Of a DNA stretch of 64,000 bases, positions 63,188 through 64,000 are shown piece by piece. Positions within the stretch are counted from its first letter, which is position 1; every line of letters starts with the position of its first letter. The translations under genes were made by a program, and so were the position numbers. Below the pieces are notes generated by a model that worked only from the letters and a program-made list of their open reading frames with translations, did no database searches and had not been told where the DNA came from. This DNA is from Pseudomonas proteolytica. Its GTDB lineage: Bacteria; Pseudomonadota; Gammaproteobacteria; Pseudomonadales; Pseudomonadaceae. The stretch is taken from the NCBI RefSeq assembly GCF_007858275.1, contig NZ_VFEV01000024.1, forward strand, positions 1 through 64,000, given 5' to 3'.

Positions 63188-63958
63188 TTAATCCTTCCGC
63201 TTAAGAAGCTCGCCACGGGCCGCTTTCTGGGTTTCCGTGAGGATGCCACGCAATATATTCATTTCTGCCCGGCTGACCGAGCTGCGTCCGTAAAGCCTGC
63301 GCAGGCGCGCCATCAAGTGCCGTGGTTTTTCCGGATCGAGGAATTCGATGGCCACCAGGGTTTGCTCCAGGTGCTCATAGAACCGCTCCAGCTCATCCAT
63401 GGTGGCCAACTCGCCACTTTTGGTGGATGCAACCTCGTCCTTCTCCATCTTGCTCGGCTGGCCTTGTGCCGCCAACCAGGCCATTCGCACTTCATAACTC
63501 AACACTTGCACAGCGGCCCCGAGGTTCAGCGAGCTGAATTCAGGGTCCGATGGGATGTGCACGTGAAAATGACATCGCTGCAGCTCGTCATTGGTCAGGC
63601 CGGAGTCTTCACGACCAAATACCAAGGCGATTTCGGCGCCGCCGGCCGCCTCTTCGACCACTTTGGCCCCGCATTCGCGAGGATCGAGCAGCGGCCAGGG
63701 AATGCGGCGGTCGCGGGCGCTGGTGCCGAGCACCAGATTACAACCGACCAAGGCATCTTCCAGGCTGGCGACGACCTGGGCTTTTTCCAGGATGTCATTG
63801 GCGCCGGAGGCGCGAGCGTCGGCCTCATGGTGTGGGAACACACGCGGCTCCACCAGCACCAGGCGCGTCAGCCCCATGTTCTTCATAGCCCGCGCCACCC
63901 CGCCGATATTGCCGGGGTGACTGGTATTGACGAGGACGACACGAATGTTTTGCAGCAA
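63188..63958 (-). CDS. trmJ: tRNA (Cm32/Um32) methyltransferase
   Basis: The 256-residue SPOUT-class enzyme 2'-O-methylates position 32 of tRNAs. The N-terminal SPOUT domain has VNTSHPGNIGGVARAMKNMG and LVFGREDSGL; the C-terminal helical extension is present. The gene is complete in the window; its upstream region lies at the edge. Confidence 0.95.
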   Translation of the reverse strand: MLQNIRVVLVNTSHPGNIGGVARAMKNMGLTRLVLVEPRVFPHHEADARASGANDILEKAQVVASLEDALVGCNLVLGTSARDRRIPWPLLDPRECGAKVVEEAAGGAEIALVFGREDSGLTNDELQRCHFHVHIPSDPEFSSLNLGAAVQVLSYEVRMAWLAAQGQPSKMEKDEVASTKSGELATMDELERFYEHLEQTLVAIEFLDPEKPRHLMARLRRLYGRSSVSRAEMNILRGILTETQKAARGELLKRKD

Positions 63959-64000
63959 GGGAGGCGCTCTCGGACACGGGAAAGGGGAGCAAATCTTACA

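Overview
The window is chromosomal DNA from a Pseudomonas of the fluorescens group. The evidence is the high GC content, the isc-ndk-rlmN-pilF-rodZ-ispG-hisS-yfgM-bamB-der gene order, REP/REPIN palindromes of the pseudomonad type, and PEP:sugar PTS clusters built on fused EIIA-HPr-EI proteins. I see no rRNA, tRNA, IS element, prophage or CRISPR array. Species was not determined.

Left part (1-16 kb). A DUF1289 protein, a gamma-carbonic anhydrase-like protein and a CoA-type Nudix hydrolase lie on the minus strand. A zinc-ribbon Nudix protein and an L,D-transpeptidase lie on the plus strand. They are followed by a complete N-acetylglucosamine operon: GntR regulator, nagA, SIS-type glucosamine-6-P deaminase, EIIA-HPr-EI fusion and EIICB transporter. 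Directly behind nagE is a ~1,890-residue DUF6543/dermonecrotic-toxin-like protein (toxin A) carrying two tandem copies of a ChaN/Tiki-like module.

Middle part (16-34 kb). A standalone NIF3/YqfO domain follows purL. mltF is divergent from purL. Then comes a trehalose PTS cluster on the minus strand: treP, treC, LamB-type porin, a second EIIA-HPr-EI fusion and a cysteine-free EIIB-like protein. treR is divergent, and two palindromic operators lie between treP and treR. Directly behind treR is a second toxin-like protein of 1,023 residues (toxin B), which ends in a third copy of the same module. A small Cys-rich lipoprotein follows it.

Right part (34-64 kb). This is core metabolism: guaBA, a zinc-ribbon protein of unknown function, a TSUP transporter with a LysR regulator, xseA, an M23 endopeptidase, and leuA with a possible leader peptide. 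An overlapping methionine aminotransferase/omega-amidase pair is next. Then, all on the minus strand, come der, bamB, yfgM, hisS, ispG, rodZ, pilF, rlmN, ndk, the full isc operon (iscRSUA-hscBA-fdx-iscX) with two adjoining type-1 IscR sites over its promoter, cysE and trmJ.

How the genes fit together. Both sugar systems import an amino sugar or disaccharide as the phosphate, each with its own PEP-phosphotransfer chain and GntR/UTRA repressor. The two toxin-like genes share a protein module, a predicted membrane hairpin and a short upstream element, and each sits at the plus-strand end of a PTS locus. They are the least understood content of the window.
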